Assembly (NCBI GenBank): GCA_009785855.1
Contig: WQUG01000104.1
Span: 1-8,468 of the forward strand
From: Actinomycetes bacterium
GTDB taxonomy: Bacteria; Actinomycetota; Coriobacteriia; WRKU01; WQUG01
DNA length: 8,468 nt
Direction of reading: 5' to 3'
Shown piece after piece: positions 1 through 6,680 of the stretch. Below the pieces are notes generated by a model. That model searched no databases. It worked only from the letters and a program-made list of their open reading frames with translations, and was not told where the DNA came from. How positions within the stretch are numbered: the stretch's first letter is position 1; the number at the start of each line of letters is the position of its first letter. The translations under genes and the position numbers were made by a program.

Positions 1-660
1 GGGCTGCGCATCGCGGTGGTGGTGGCGCGCGACTTCGACAACAGCGGCACACTGGATCTGAGCGCTGAGTTCGCGGAGCAGGAGCGGCGCCTGTGCGATG
101 AGCTCGACGGCGTCGAGCTGGCGCAGTACCCGGTGATCCGCGCCTGGCGCGACGCCTACAAGCGCTTCGGTGAGAAGCGTAACCGCTGTTCGGTCGAGGC
201 GCTGATCCGCCGCGCACTGAAAGGCAAGCTGCCGGCCAGCATCAACCCGATCGTCGATCTCTACAACCTGCTGTCGCTGACCTTCGAGCTGCCCTACGGC
301 GGCGAGAACCTGGACGTACTCGACGAGGATATCATCCTGACCCGCGCGACCGGCGACGAGGAGTTCGTGCCGCTGGGCGAGACGGAGATGGAACACCCCT
401 TGCCCGGCGAGGTCATCTACGTCAGCGGGAAGACGATCCTCTGCGGCAGCTTCAACTACCGCGAGTCCGACCTCACCAAGCTCACGGTCGATACCCGCAA
501 CTGCGTGCTCTTCATCGAGGACGTACCGGCGACCGGCGCGGGTGAGAAGGTCCAGGCGGCGGCCGAGGCGCTTGTGCAGGGTATCGAGCGTCATCTGGGA
601 GGCACAACGCGCGTGGCACTGCTGGACGAGGCAAACCCGGAAGTCGGGCTGGAGTGGTGA
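1..660 (+). CDS. B3/4 domain protein (PheRS beta editing-domain-like), 5' partial
   Basis: The frame is open from base 1, so the true start lies left of the window; the first in-window start codon is a GTG at 16, but family proteins begin further upstream. About 219 residues are visible, nearly the whole of a typical stand-alone B3/4 protein of roughly 230 residues. Family-typical stretches include RIAVVVARDFDN near the N-terminus, an RNRCSVEALIRR helix, and a NPIVDLYNLLSL block followed by LPYGGENLDVLD. In phenylalanyl-tRNA synthetase beta, the B3/4 fold hydrolyses mischarged Tyr-tRNA(Phe). Stand-alone copies are thought to act as trans-editing or deacylase-like enzymes, but the substrate is unknown here. 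It has no signal peptide or membrane segment, so it should be cytosolic. The next gene starts 5 bases after the stop, suggesting an operon. Family assignment is fairly sure; the exact function is not. Confidence 0.82.
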   Translation, partial: GLRIAVVVARDFDNSGTLDLSAEFAEQERRLCDELDGVELAQYPVIRAWRDAYKRFGEKRNRCSVEALIRRALKGKLPASINPIVDLYNLLSLTFELPYGGENLDVLDEDIILTRATGDEEFVPLGETEMEHPLPGEVIYVSGKTILCGSFNYRESDLTKLTVDTRNCVLFIEDVPATGAGEKVQAAAEALVQGIERHLGGTTRVALLDEANPEVGLEW

Positions 661-665
661 GGGCG

Positions 666-1355
666 ATGCGGATCGACATCCAGGAGAACGGCCCGTATAT
701 CGTGCGGGGGAGCGTGCCGCTGCTGCGCCTTGAGATCGTGACTGATGGAGCCGGGGCGGCGGTCGCGTATCGCGAGGTTCATCGCTATCCTGTGCAGGAG
801 ACCTACGCGCTCTGCCGCTGCGGTGCGAGTAAGAACAAGCCCTTCTGCGACGGGGCGCACGGCGTCAGCGGCTTCGACGGCGCCGAGACCGCCGGGCATC
901 GGGACTTCTTCGACGACGCGCAGGCGACGCTGGGCGCCGGCATCACTTTGCTGGACGCTCAGCGCTACTGTATGGGCGCGAGCTTCTGTCATCAGGATCG
1001 CCGCACCTGGGCAGAGACCGAGCACTCCGCCGACCCCGGTGAGGCAGGCGAAGCTGCGGCCGCGTCAGCGCGCCGGTCGGCGTCGCAGTGTCCTTCAGGG
1101 CGCCTCGTGATGTTCGTCGATGCGCGGGGGGAAGCAGAGGAGCTGGATCTGGAACCCAGCATCGCGCTGCTGGAAGGCCCGCAGCCGGGTATCAGCTCGG
1201 CGCTCTGGGTGCGCGGGGGCGTGCCCGTTTTCGGCGCCGATGGCCAGCCCTACGAGCCGCGCAACCGCGTCACGCTCTGCCGCTGCGGCGCCAGCCGGAT
1301 CAAGCCCTACTGCGACGGCGCTCACTGCGGCATCGGGTTCCAAGACGGGCTGTGA
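666..1355 (+). CDS. Dual CDGSH iron-sulfur domain protein
   Basis: A 229-residue cytosolic protein with two CDGSH-type 2Fe-2S motifs of the form CxCxxSxxxPxCDGxH. One is at residues 50-65 (CRCGASKNKPFCDGAH) and one near the C-terminus at 205-220 (CRCGASRIKPYCDGAH). CDGSH sites bind a 2Fe-2S cluster through three Cys and one His. Between them is the divergent mono-cluster-like region seen in long bacterial members, including YCMGASFCH, a later CPSGRL and an LWVRGGVPV block. Its physiological role is unknown; electron transfer or iron-sulfur sensing is usually proposed. ATG 666 is chosen because the protein then begins MRIDIQENGPYIV, matching the usual family N-terminus. In-frame GTGs at 654 and 657 would overlap the upstream stop. 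GGAG at 651-654 is a possible, slightly distant ribosome site. A low-complexity Ala/Ser/Gly/Arg stretch around residues 120-140 looks like a loop expansion. No clear terminator follows. Confidence 0.87.
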   Translation: MRIDIQENGPYIVRGSVPLLRLEIVTDGAGAAVAYREVHRYPVQETYALCRCGASKNKPFCDGAHGVSGFDGAETAGHRDFFDDAQATLGAGITLLDAQRYCMGASFCHQDRRTWAETEHSADPGEAGEAAAASARRSASQCPSGRLVMFVDARGEAEELDLEPSIALLEGPQPGISSALWVRGGVPVFGADGQPYEPRNRVTLCRCGASRIKPYCDGAHCGIGFQDGL

Positions 1356-1368
1356 TACTGGATTTTTT

Positions 1369-1485
1369 GCATAAGAATCGGGCTTACGCGAGGTCGACAG
1401 CTCAAAACCTGTCAAAAAAGCCCTCAAACTGCCCGTTTTCGGGCTCGCTGAAAGAAAACACCACGCGTAAGTCGGATTTTGATGC
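1369..1485. repeat. 117-base imperfect palindromic element in a convergent gap
   Basis: The 22-base arms at 1369-1390 and 1464-1485 are inverted copies matching at 18 of 22 positions, sharing CTTACGCG at their inner ends. The interior holds a small hairpin (GCCCG, TTTT, CGGGC; 1431-1444). Read on the - strand, the interior also gives AGCCC (1445-1441) pairing with GGGCT (1423-1419), running into six T residues (1419-1414). That could serve as a weak intrinsic terminator for the leftward operon ending at 1646. GGATTTT followed closely by GCAT also occurs at both ends in direct orientation (from 1360 and 1474). No open frame is convincing here. It may be a MITE-like or REP-like element, or a bidirectional terminator region; the window has only one copy, so its class cannot be decided. 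Confidence 0.55.
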
Positions 1486-1557
1486 ATCAGGAGGCCTCGC
1501 GCTCGCGCAACTCAAAATTGAATCAGGGAATCGAGTCCGCTCTCAGGGGATTGTATA

Positions 1558-1640
1558 CGCACTGCGTAGAGAATTGACTGTATCTTGTACGTGAACTTTT
1601 GATACACCGGTGATCGTCTCCGCGCTGCGTAGACAATCGA
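1558..1640. repeat. Pair of 20-base direct repeats
   Basis: Two copies of CGCRCTGCGTAGASAATYGA lie at 1558-1577 and 1621-1640, offset by 63 bases and matching at 17 of 20 positions. Both lie just past the 3' end of the ECF S gene (stop at 1646) in the gap between convergent genes. The spacer carries a small inverted repeat, TGTATC (1579-1584) with GATACA (1601-1606). The first copy also contains TACGC-ACT-GCGTA. No protein is supported. Function is unknown: they may be duplicated remnants of a mobile repeat or protein-binding sites. Confidence 0.45.
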
Positions 1641-1645
1641 ACTGG

Positions 1646-2269
1646 TCAGCGCAGGCCATACTTCTTCTTGACGCGGGTCAGGGCGGAGGCGAGCATCGGG
1701 CCGAAGAGCGCCAGGAACAGAGCCGTCGTGGCGGCGTGGATCGCGTTGAAGGGTACGCCGGCGACATAGACGGGCCAGGCGCTGCGCCAGCTGAGGTCCT
1801 GCGTGAAGAGCAGGACCGAGGAGGTGTCGACGATCAGGCCGTAGATGACGAAGGTCGCAACGGCGCCGACCAGCGCCATCAGCCAGCGGTTGCGTGGCAG
1901 GCGGTGCGCCGCGAAAAGCAGCCCCGCCAGACAACCGACCAGCGCGAAACCGAGCATCTGCCAGGGCGTCCAGGGCCCCTGCCCGAAGATGAAGTTCGAG
2001 ACAAGGCCTGAGAGTGCGCCCACGGTCAGCCCGGCGCGTGCCCCCAGAACGACTCCCGCGATGATCACGATGGCCATCATGGGCTTGACCTGCGGCAGCA
2101 TGAAGAACGCGGCGCGACTGGCCACGGCAAGGGCCACGAGCACCGCGATCAGCACGAGCTCGCGGGTGTTCGGGCGGCGACGCTCGAAATCCAGCGCGAA
2201 CAGGAGCAGCGCGACGCCAGCCAGGACCATGCTGACGAGGTAGTAGTGATGTTTCAGGAAGAAGATCAT
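1646..2269 (-). CDS. cbrT: ECF transporter S component, CbrT-like (cobalamin specificity subunit)
   Basis: A 207-residue integral membrane protein with about six to seven hydrophobic segments (roughly 8-26, 37-57, 63-79, 82-96, 105-120, 129-148 and 167-190). An S component binds the vitamin and topples in the membrane when docked to the T/A/A' module. Features that suggest the CbrT-like branch are PQVKPMMAIVIIAG at 59-72, followed by SNFIFGQGPWTPWQM at 91-105; the latter is a strongly conserved-looking loop in proteins annotated as cobalamin or precursor S components. The ATG overlaps the ATPase stop as ATGA, giving translational coupling. It is the last gene of the leftward operon. Cobalamin specificity is supported mainly by the riboswitch at the operon head. 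QueT-like or other S components remain possible, so the gene symbol is tentative. Confidence 0.8.
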   Translation of the reverse strand: MIFFLKHHYYLVSMVLAGVALLLFALDFERRRPNTRELVLIAVLVALAVASRAAFFMLPQVKPMMAIVIIAGVVLGARAGLTVGALSGLVSNFIFGQGPWTPWQMLGFALVGCLAGLLFAAHRLPRNRWLMALVGAVATFVIYGLIVDTSSVLLFTQDLSWRSAWPVYVAGVPFNAIHAATTALFLALFGPMLASALTRVKKKYGLR

Positions 2270-3897
2270 GCAGACACCCCCGCGAGGATGTCGTCGACGG
2301 TGATGGCGTCGGGCACGAGTCCGCGGCTGATGCGGCGTGCGGCGGTGGTGTAGTAGTCCAGGTTGGTGAAGAACTCCCGCGGCGTGCCTTCAGCAGTGAT
2401 CTGTCCCTCGAAGAGCAGGCAGCAGCGGTCGGCGTGGCGCGCGCAGAACTCGATGTCATGCGAGACCATGAGCACACTCAGGCCCTGTTGGTCGATGAGT
2501 TCACGCAACAGCGCGGCGAAGCGCTGTTTGAAGGCCGCGTCCATGCCCTTGGTCGGTTCGTCGAGGAGCAGCAGGCGGGGACGGGTGAGCAGGACGTCTG
2601 CCAGCGCGATGCGCTGCGCCTCGCCGCCGCTCACGTCGAAGGGATGACGGTCGAGCAGCTCTGTGATCTCGCACTGTGCGATGACGTCTTCGAGTTGCTG
2701 TGCGTCGCGGCTGTTCGCTTCGAGCTCCTCGCGGACCGTGCTGCGCGTGAAGAGCAGGCGCGGATCCTGGGGGAGCAATGCGACAGCACCCCCGGCCCCC
2801 TGTCGCAATGCGACAGCACCCCCGGCCCCCTGTCGCACGCGCCCGCGCCAGGGCTTGAGCAGCCCGGCGACAACGCCGAGCAGCGTGGTCTTGCCCGCGG
2901 CGTTGCCACCCATGATCGCACAGAGCTCGTTGGGGCGGACCTCCAGATCCATCCCGCGCAGGACATCCAGCGCGCTGCGCTCATAGCGGAAGTAGACTTC
3001 ATGCAGGGTGAGGAGCGGCGCGGGCGGCGTATCGGCTTCCGCCGCGGGAGCCGATACGCCAAGCACTCCACTCCGAGCTGCCAGCTTTTTTTGCAGGTAC
3101 CCCCGGCCCTCGCGGACCGTGATGGGCGCACTCGCCGTCTCTTTCTCCAGCGCATGGAACAGGCGGATGGGGGCGGGCAGCGCCGCGAAGAGCGGGCTGC
3201 CTGTCCGCAGAAGCTCGGCGCCGATGTGCGCGGGAGGAGCGTCCGCGATCAGGCGTCCGCCCTCAAGGACGAGCACGCGGCTTGCCAGGGGCAGGACCTC
3301 TTCCAGGCGCTGCTCGGAGATGATGATCGTCGTGCCGGTCTCGTCGCAGGTCCGCCGCAGGGCCCCCAGGAAGTCCGCCGCCGCGATCGGGTCAAGCTGC
3401 GAGGTCGGCTCGTCAGCGAGCAGCAGCGCGGGGCGCATCGCCATGATCGCGGCCAGGTTCAGCAGCTGCTTCTGTCCGCCGGAGAGTGCGTCCACAGGGC
3501 GCTCGAACCACTCACCGATGCCGAAGAAGCTCGCCATCTCTGAGGTGCGCAGCCGGATCTCGCGTGTCGGCAGCCCCAGATTCTCGAGCCCAAAGGCCAG
3601 CTCGCGCCAGACCTGGTCGGTGACGATCTGGCTCTCGGGGTCCTGGAGGATGAAGCCGACCTCGTCTGCGGGCGACTCGTCGAGCGGGCGCCCTCCCAGA
3701 CTTAGCTGGCCGGAACGCTTGCCGGCGGGGGCCAGTGCGGGCTTGAGCTGGCGCAGCAACGTGGTCTTGCCGCTGCCGGAAGCACCGCAGAGCACGATGA
3801 ACTCTCCCGCGTCGATGCGCAGGTCGAGCCCTGCGAGCGCGGGCGCCCGCGCATCCGGATAGCTGAAGCTCAGATCCGCGAGCTCAAGGTACGCCAC
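2266..3897 (-). CDS. Fused double ECF ATPase (A1-A2)
   Basis: A 543-residue protein with two ABC ATPase domains that would energise the ECF transporter at the cytoplasmic face. Domain 1: Walker A GASGSGKT 38-45, Q-loop Q85, signature LSGGQ 138-142, Walker B ending in D162-E163. Domain 2: Walker A GGNAAGKT 330-337, Q-loop Q377, signature VSGGE 422-426, Walker B D446-E447, switch H480. In domain 1 the usual switch-loop His position reads SEQRLEE, with Gln at 196. The frame stays open further upstream, but the start is set at GTG 3897: it has AAAGGAG at 3909-3903, five bases away, and the protein then begins AYLELADLSFSYPDA, right for the family. It overlaps the T-component gene by 28 bases and the S-component gene by 4. 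Two palindromic DNA elements lie in-frame, in the inter-domain linker (residues 280-291) and just before the second Q-loop (355-374). Confidence 0.9.
   Translation of the reverse strand: MAYLELADLSFSYPDARAPALAGLDLRIDAGEFIVLCGASGSGKTTLLRQLKPALAPAGKRSGQLSLGGRPLDESPADEVGFILQDPESQIVTDQVWRELAFGLENLGLPTREIRLRTSEMASFFGIGEWFERPVDALSGGQKQLLNLAAIMAMRPALLLADEPTSQLDPIAAADFLGALRRTCDETGTTIIISEQRLEEVLPLASRVLVLEGGRLIADAPPAHIGAELLRTGSPLFAALPAPIRLFHALEKETASAPITVREGRGYLQKKLAARSGVLGVSAPAAEADTPPAPLLTLHEVYFRYERSALDVLRGMDLEVRPNELCAIMGGNAAGKTTLLGVVAGLLKPWRGRVRQGAGGAVALRQGAGGAVALLPQDPRLLFTRSTVREELEANSRDAQQLEDVIAQCEITELLDRHPFDVSGGEAQRIALADVLLTRPRLLLLDEPTKGMDAAFKQRFAALLRELIDQQGLSVLMVSHDIEFCARHADRCCLLFEGQITAEGTPREFFTNLDYYTTAARRISRGLVPDAITVDDILAGVSA
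2775..2837. repeat. Tandem 30-base palindromic repeat inside the ECF ATPase gene
   Basis: Two identical 30-base units (2776-2805 and 2806-2835) lie head to tail; the period extends one base left and two bases right. Each unit contains the 8-base inverted repeat TGCGACAG / CTGTCGCA (2779-2786 with 2800-2807, then 2809-2816 with 2830-2837) around a 13-base C-rich loop. Thirty bases is exactly ten codons, so on the - strand it encodes RQGAGGAVAL twice (residues 355-374) without breaking the frame. The structure resembles a REP-type palindrome that entered or expanded within a tolerant loop of the second ATPase domain. It is not a CRISPR array because there are no spacers. Confidence 0.85.
3026..3060. 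repeat. Perfect 12-base inverted repeat in the ATPase linker
   Basis: GGCGTATCGGCT (3026-3037) and AGCCGATACGCC (3049-3060) are exact inverted copies separated by 11 bases. The element lies wholly in the coding sequence for the linker between the two ATPase domains and encodes residues 280-291 (GVSAPAAEADTP) without a frame break. The length and exactness are unlikely by chance in a non-structural coding stretch. It may be a second palindromic element tolerated in a flexible linker, or an RNA hairpin within the operon message. It lacks a T-run on either side, so it is not an intrinsic terminator. Confidence 0.7.
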
Positions 3898-4691
3898 ACC
3901 AGCTCCTTTCGCAGCTCCAGGAGGGCGGGTAGCAGGCAGAGGAGTGCGAAGGCGACGGTGGCTGCGATGGGCGCGCTCATCTGGAAGCTGGGCAGGAAGC
4001 GTACCGAAAGCGCGCCGGTGGCTGAGGACAGGACGACCAGCGCGGCGCAGGCCAGGATGATCGCCAGCACGAGGCCATCGCGTCGGGTGAAGCGCCAGGG
4101 CGCATAAGCGCTGCGTCCGCCCGTGCCATAGCCGCGCGCGCGCATCGAGTCCGCAGTATCGAGCGCTGACTCGAAGGCCCAGTTGGTCAGTATCGCCAGG
4201 GTCGCGAACCCCTGTTCGAGCCGGGCACGGAGGCCGCGTCCCGCCTCTTTGCCCAGGCCCCGCTGGGCGGCGGCGATGCGTTTCAGCTGCCGCAGGTAGC
4301 GGGGCACGAAGCGCAGCGCCAACGAGATCGTGAGCGCCAGTGACGGCACGATCCGCCCGACGGTCGCAAGGAACGTATCGGGGGTGACGACGACGTTGTA
4401 GCAGGAGAACCACAGCAGCGCCGCCGCGAGCATGACCGCAAGCACGAGTCCGTAGCGCAGGGTCCCTGCCGCGAACAGGACGTTGAGCGCGACCGCGAAG
4501 GCCGCCAGCACCAGCAGTCCGGCGAGCAGCTTGCCGGTCGCGCGCAGCCCCCGCAGCAGCGCCGAGAAGAGCAGAGCCCCCACGAACGAGCAGCTCACAA
4601 CGACCGGATGCAGGATGAACACCGTAAGCGAGATCACCAGCGCGAAGAACACCAGGACGGTCGCCGGGTGCAGGTCCTCAGCGGCCGACAT
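3870..4691 (-). CDS. ECF transporter T component (EcfT/CbiQ family)
   Basis: A 273-residue membrane protein. Hydrophobic segments cover roughly 10-46, 55-75, 80-100, 107-125, 208-228 and 240-262, and the middle cytosolic region (about 128-205) is rich in Arg and Ala. In EcfT proteins this region forms the coupling helices that rest on the two ATPases. The characteristic coupling motif appears as SMRARGYG, preceded by ALDTAD. The protein links ATP hydrolysis to toppling of the S component. The ATG at 4691 overlaps the stop of the DUF4430 gene by 14 bases, and its own 3' end overlaps the ATPase start by 28 bases. This makes coupled translation likely and supports one dedicated transporter in which S, T and both A domains come from the same operon. 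Confidence 0.88.
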   Translation of the reverse strand: MSAAEDLHPATVLVFFALVISLTVFILHPVVVSCSFVGALLFSALLRGLRATGKLLAGLLVLAAFAVALNVLFAAGTLRYGLVLAVMLAAALLWFSCYNVVVTPDTFLATVGRIVPSLALTISLALRFVPRYLRQLKRIAAAQRGLGKEAGRGLRARLEQGFATLAILTNWAFESALDTADSMRARGYGTGGRSAYAPWRFTRRDGLVLAIILACAALVVLSSATGALSVRFLPSFQMSAPIAATVAFALLCLLPALLELRKELVWRTLSSRI

Positions 4692-5421
4692 CAGAGCCCC
4701 CGTTGCAGGTGTAGCGGAAAACGATCACGTCGCCGGCAGAAACGCTATAGTTGCTGCAACCGACGCCCGCGAAGGCCCCGTTCACGCTGTAGAGCCAGCC
4801 CGAAAGCGGCCCATGGGCGCGCTCGCTCACCCCCCCGATGCCTCTGATGTAGACGCCACTTCCCGGGTATTGCGCGGTGTCCAGGGCGATGCCGGCGCTG
4901 CTGCAGGCACGCTGCAGGACGGCGTAGACGGTGTCTCCGGCCCTGAGCGTGACGCTGCGTGCAGAAAGTATCATGCCGACGGAGGGCACCGTGCGGCAGT
5001 CGATCGAGATCGTGACGGTCGCGGCAGGCACGGGCGCGGGCGCGGGCGCGGGGGCAGGTTTCGGAGCTGGGGTCGACGCGCTGGCGCCGGGGCTCGGCGC
5101 GGGCTTTGCCGCAGACCCACCGGGGGTCCCGGACGGGGCTGTTCGCCCTGCCTGCTTCTGCGCAGTTCCGGGAGTCCTGGTCTTGCTGGCGCCAGACGCG
5201 GGTTTCGCCCGCGAGGAGCTGGTGGTCACCGCAGAAGCTCCGCTCGTCTCGCTGCTGGCCGGCGCTACGACGGGCGTGCAGGTCGTGCAGGTCGCAGCGG
5301 TCCTCTGGCGCAAGGTGACGACTCCGATGACGAGCGTCGCGCCGACGACGAGAAGAGCAAGGCCCAGGACAAGTAAGCGCGCGGTCCGTCGCTGCAGGGG
5401 GATGTGCCAACGGGGCTTCAT
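4678..5421 (-). CDS. Membrane-anchored DUF4430 protein (transcobalamin beta-domain-like)
   Basis: A 247-residue protein in three parts. Residues 1-14 are basic, and 15-37 form a single membrane-spanning helix with no obvious cleavage site, so it should be an N-terminal anchor. Residues 40-133 are a Ser/Thr/Pro/Ala-rich stalk ending in a PAPAPAPAPVPA repeat, with a CTTC cysteine pair (C45, C48) just outside the membrane. Residues about 134-240 are a DUF4430 domain with GDTVYAVLQRAC, YIRGIGG and the hallmark GWLYSVNG (208-215). DUF4430 is related to the C-terminal beta domain of vertebrate transcobalamin and intrinsic factor, which closes over bound B12. Its ATG overlaps the upstream stop as ATGA. 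Together with the toroid protein before it and the B12 riboswitch, the likely job is extracellular corrinoid binding. The ligand is inferred, not shown. Confidence 0.83.
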   Translation of the reverse strand: MKPRWHIPLQRRTARLLVLGLALLVVGATLVIGVVTLRQRTAATCTTCTPVVAPASSETSGASAVTTSSSRAKPASGASKTRTPGTAQKQAGRTAPSGTPGGSAAKPAPSPGASASTPAPKPAPAPAPAPVPAATVTISIDCRTVPSVGMILSARSVTLRAGDTVYAVLQRACSSAGIALDTAQYPGSGVYIRGIGGVSERAHGPLSGWLYSVNGAFAGVGCSNYSVSAGDVIVFRYTCNGGSDVGR

Positions 5422-6677
5422 CGCGACCAGCTCCGGCGGCCCGTGGCCACGAGCAGCGATCCTGCAGCAAGCGCGGCTGCAGCCAGCGACAGGGTCGCGA
5501 TGACCGTCCCGTCTCCGACCTGCGGAAGCGGGTTCGATCCAGTGGCGGCAGCGCTTTCCGCGGCGGGCTTATCCAGCGCAGGCTTCTGCGGCGTGCCGGG
5601 CGTTTTCGGCGTGCCCCCGCCTCCGTCGTCGGATTTGAGTACGAACGGCGCGAGCGTCACATCCGTCATGTCATAGAGGCGGTTCGCGCCCGTCAGCGAC
5701 CTGGAGAGGGCGACCAGCGCGTAGAGACCCTGCTCGGTGGCCATGCCGCTGGGCGTGGTGTCTCCGGCATAGTCGACGAAGGCCTGAGCACCCGACCCGG
5801 CATCGATCGCAAAGCCCGCAAGCGAGTCATAGAGGCTGCCGCCCGCCTTGACGAAGCGCGCGTCATCGACCCCGATGCCCAGGCTGCTCAGCGCGACCAG
5901 CGCCTGCGCGCTGCTCTCTGAGCCGGGCGCGGGCGCCCAGTCGGCGGCAAATCCGGCCGTGGCGTCGTCCTGGATCGCGCTGAGTTGCGCCAGGCCGTCG
6001 TCGACCGCAGCATCGACAGCCGAGTCGCCCCCGTGATAGTAGGGCGCCAGCGCACACAGCGCCATGCTGGTGAGATCCGGGTCCGCTGCTGTTCCGAAGC
6101 CCCAGTTCCAGCCTCCGCCGCTCAGCTGCGCCGCGACCACCGCCTGGACCAGAGCCGGGCGTGTCGTCTGAGTCCCGGAAGAACCGGCGGCCAGGGTCGG
6201 GATCGGGTAGGCATGGCTATCGAGGGCGAGCAGCGCGTAGATCGTGCCGCTGACTCCCTGGCTGTTGATGGCGGTGAGATCAGCTAACGGAGCCGTCAAG
6301 TCGATGCCGTTGAAACTCGTCGCGTCGACTCCCATCGCGGTCAGCGCCAGGATCACGCGGTCGTAGTCGGTGACGGTCGAGCCCAGCGAGCCTCCGTGCG
6401 CCTTGAGGTACAGAGCCAGGTTGTTCAGATACTGCTGCTTCAGAGTATCGGGCAGCTTGCCTGCGCGCGCCAGCGCCATCAGCGCCCACTCGTTGCCATA
6501 GGTCGGACCTCCGGACAGCGCGGCCAGCTGGGCGCTCTCGTAAGCGGCGATCTGTCCGGCGAGTGCGTCCACCGTGCCTGCGCTGGGCGCGCTCGCCACA
6601 GCGAACGCACCGGCCGGCAGGCAGAGCGCCAGCAGCAGAGCCAGAACAGTGATGATCCGAGTTGAAAGATGTTTCAT
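5418..6677 (-). CDS. Secreted alpha-alpha toroid protein (transcobalamin alpha/prenyltransferase-like) with LPxTG-like tail
   Basis: A 419-residue exported protein. Residues 1 to about 29 are a signal peptide (MKHLSTRIITVLALLLALCL, then PAGAFAVA). Residues about 34-350 show repeated alpha-helical hairpins of the terpenoid cyclase/prenyltransferase type: YGNEWALMALARAG, DYDRVILALTAMG, a GGGWNWGF segment at 187-194 followed by DLTSMALCALAPYY, SSAQALVALSSLG and TEQGLYALVALSRS. This toroid is the fold of the alpha domain of transcobalamin. A Pro/Gly/Ala linker (about 355-382) precedes LPQVG (384-388), a hydrophobic stretch (391-412) and the basic tail RRSWSR, an LPxTG-type wall-sorting layout with Val instead of Thr. 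The frame is open to an ATG at 6746, but that lies inside the riboswitch; ATG 6677 has an AAGGGA site and starts the signal peptide. It is the first gene under the riboswitch. Confidence 0.85.
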   Translation of the reverse strand: MKHLSTRIITVLALLLALCLPAGAFAVASAPSAGTVDALAGQIAAYESAQLAALSGGPTYGNEWALMALARAGKLPDTLKQQYLNNLALYLKAHGGSLGSTVTDYDRVILALTAMGVDATSFNGIDLTAPLADLTAINSQGVSGTIYALLALDSHAYPIPTLAAGSSGTQTTRPALVQAVVAAQLSGGGWNWGFGTAADPDLTSMALCALAPYYHGGDSAVDAAVDDGLAQLSAIQDDATAGFAADWAPAPGSESSAQALVALSSLGIGVDDARFVKAGGSLYDSLAGFAIDAGSGAQAFVDYAGDTTPSGMATEQGLYALVALSRSLTGANRLYDMTDVTLAPFVLKSDDGGGGTPKTPGTPQKPALDKPAAESAAATGSNPLPQVGDGTVIATLSLAAAALAAGSLLVATGRRSWSR

Positions 6678-6680
6678 GTC

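Noticed and set aside
591..1025. A 144-codon - strand frame opposite the CDGSH gene
   Set aside because: It is antisense to a gene with two intact CDGSH motifs and resembles no known protein.
1028..1082. Eight-base inverted repeat CGCCGACC / GGTCGGCG in the CDGSH gene
   Set aside because: The arms are short and 39 bases apart in very GC-rich coding DNA, so chance is a sufficient explanation.
1512..2477. A 321-codon open frame on the - strand across the S-component gene and the end of the ATPase gene
   Set aside because: It is Arg/Ala/Ser-rich, matches no family, and overlaps clear ECF coding sequence in another frame; typical high-GC shadow.
2775..2837. Possible CRISPR array
   Set aside because: Only two units with no spacer between them, inside a coding sequence and in reading frame.
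2434..3543. A 369-codon open frame on the + strand opposite the ECF ATPase gene
   Set aside because: It lies wholly antisense to an ATPase with all ABC motifs intact, and its composition shows no domain or membrane pattern.
3898..4413. Upstream extension of the ECF ATPase frame to an ATG at 4413
   Set aside because: It would overlap most of the T-component gene, and the added residues have no ABC character; GTG 3897 has a good ribosome site.
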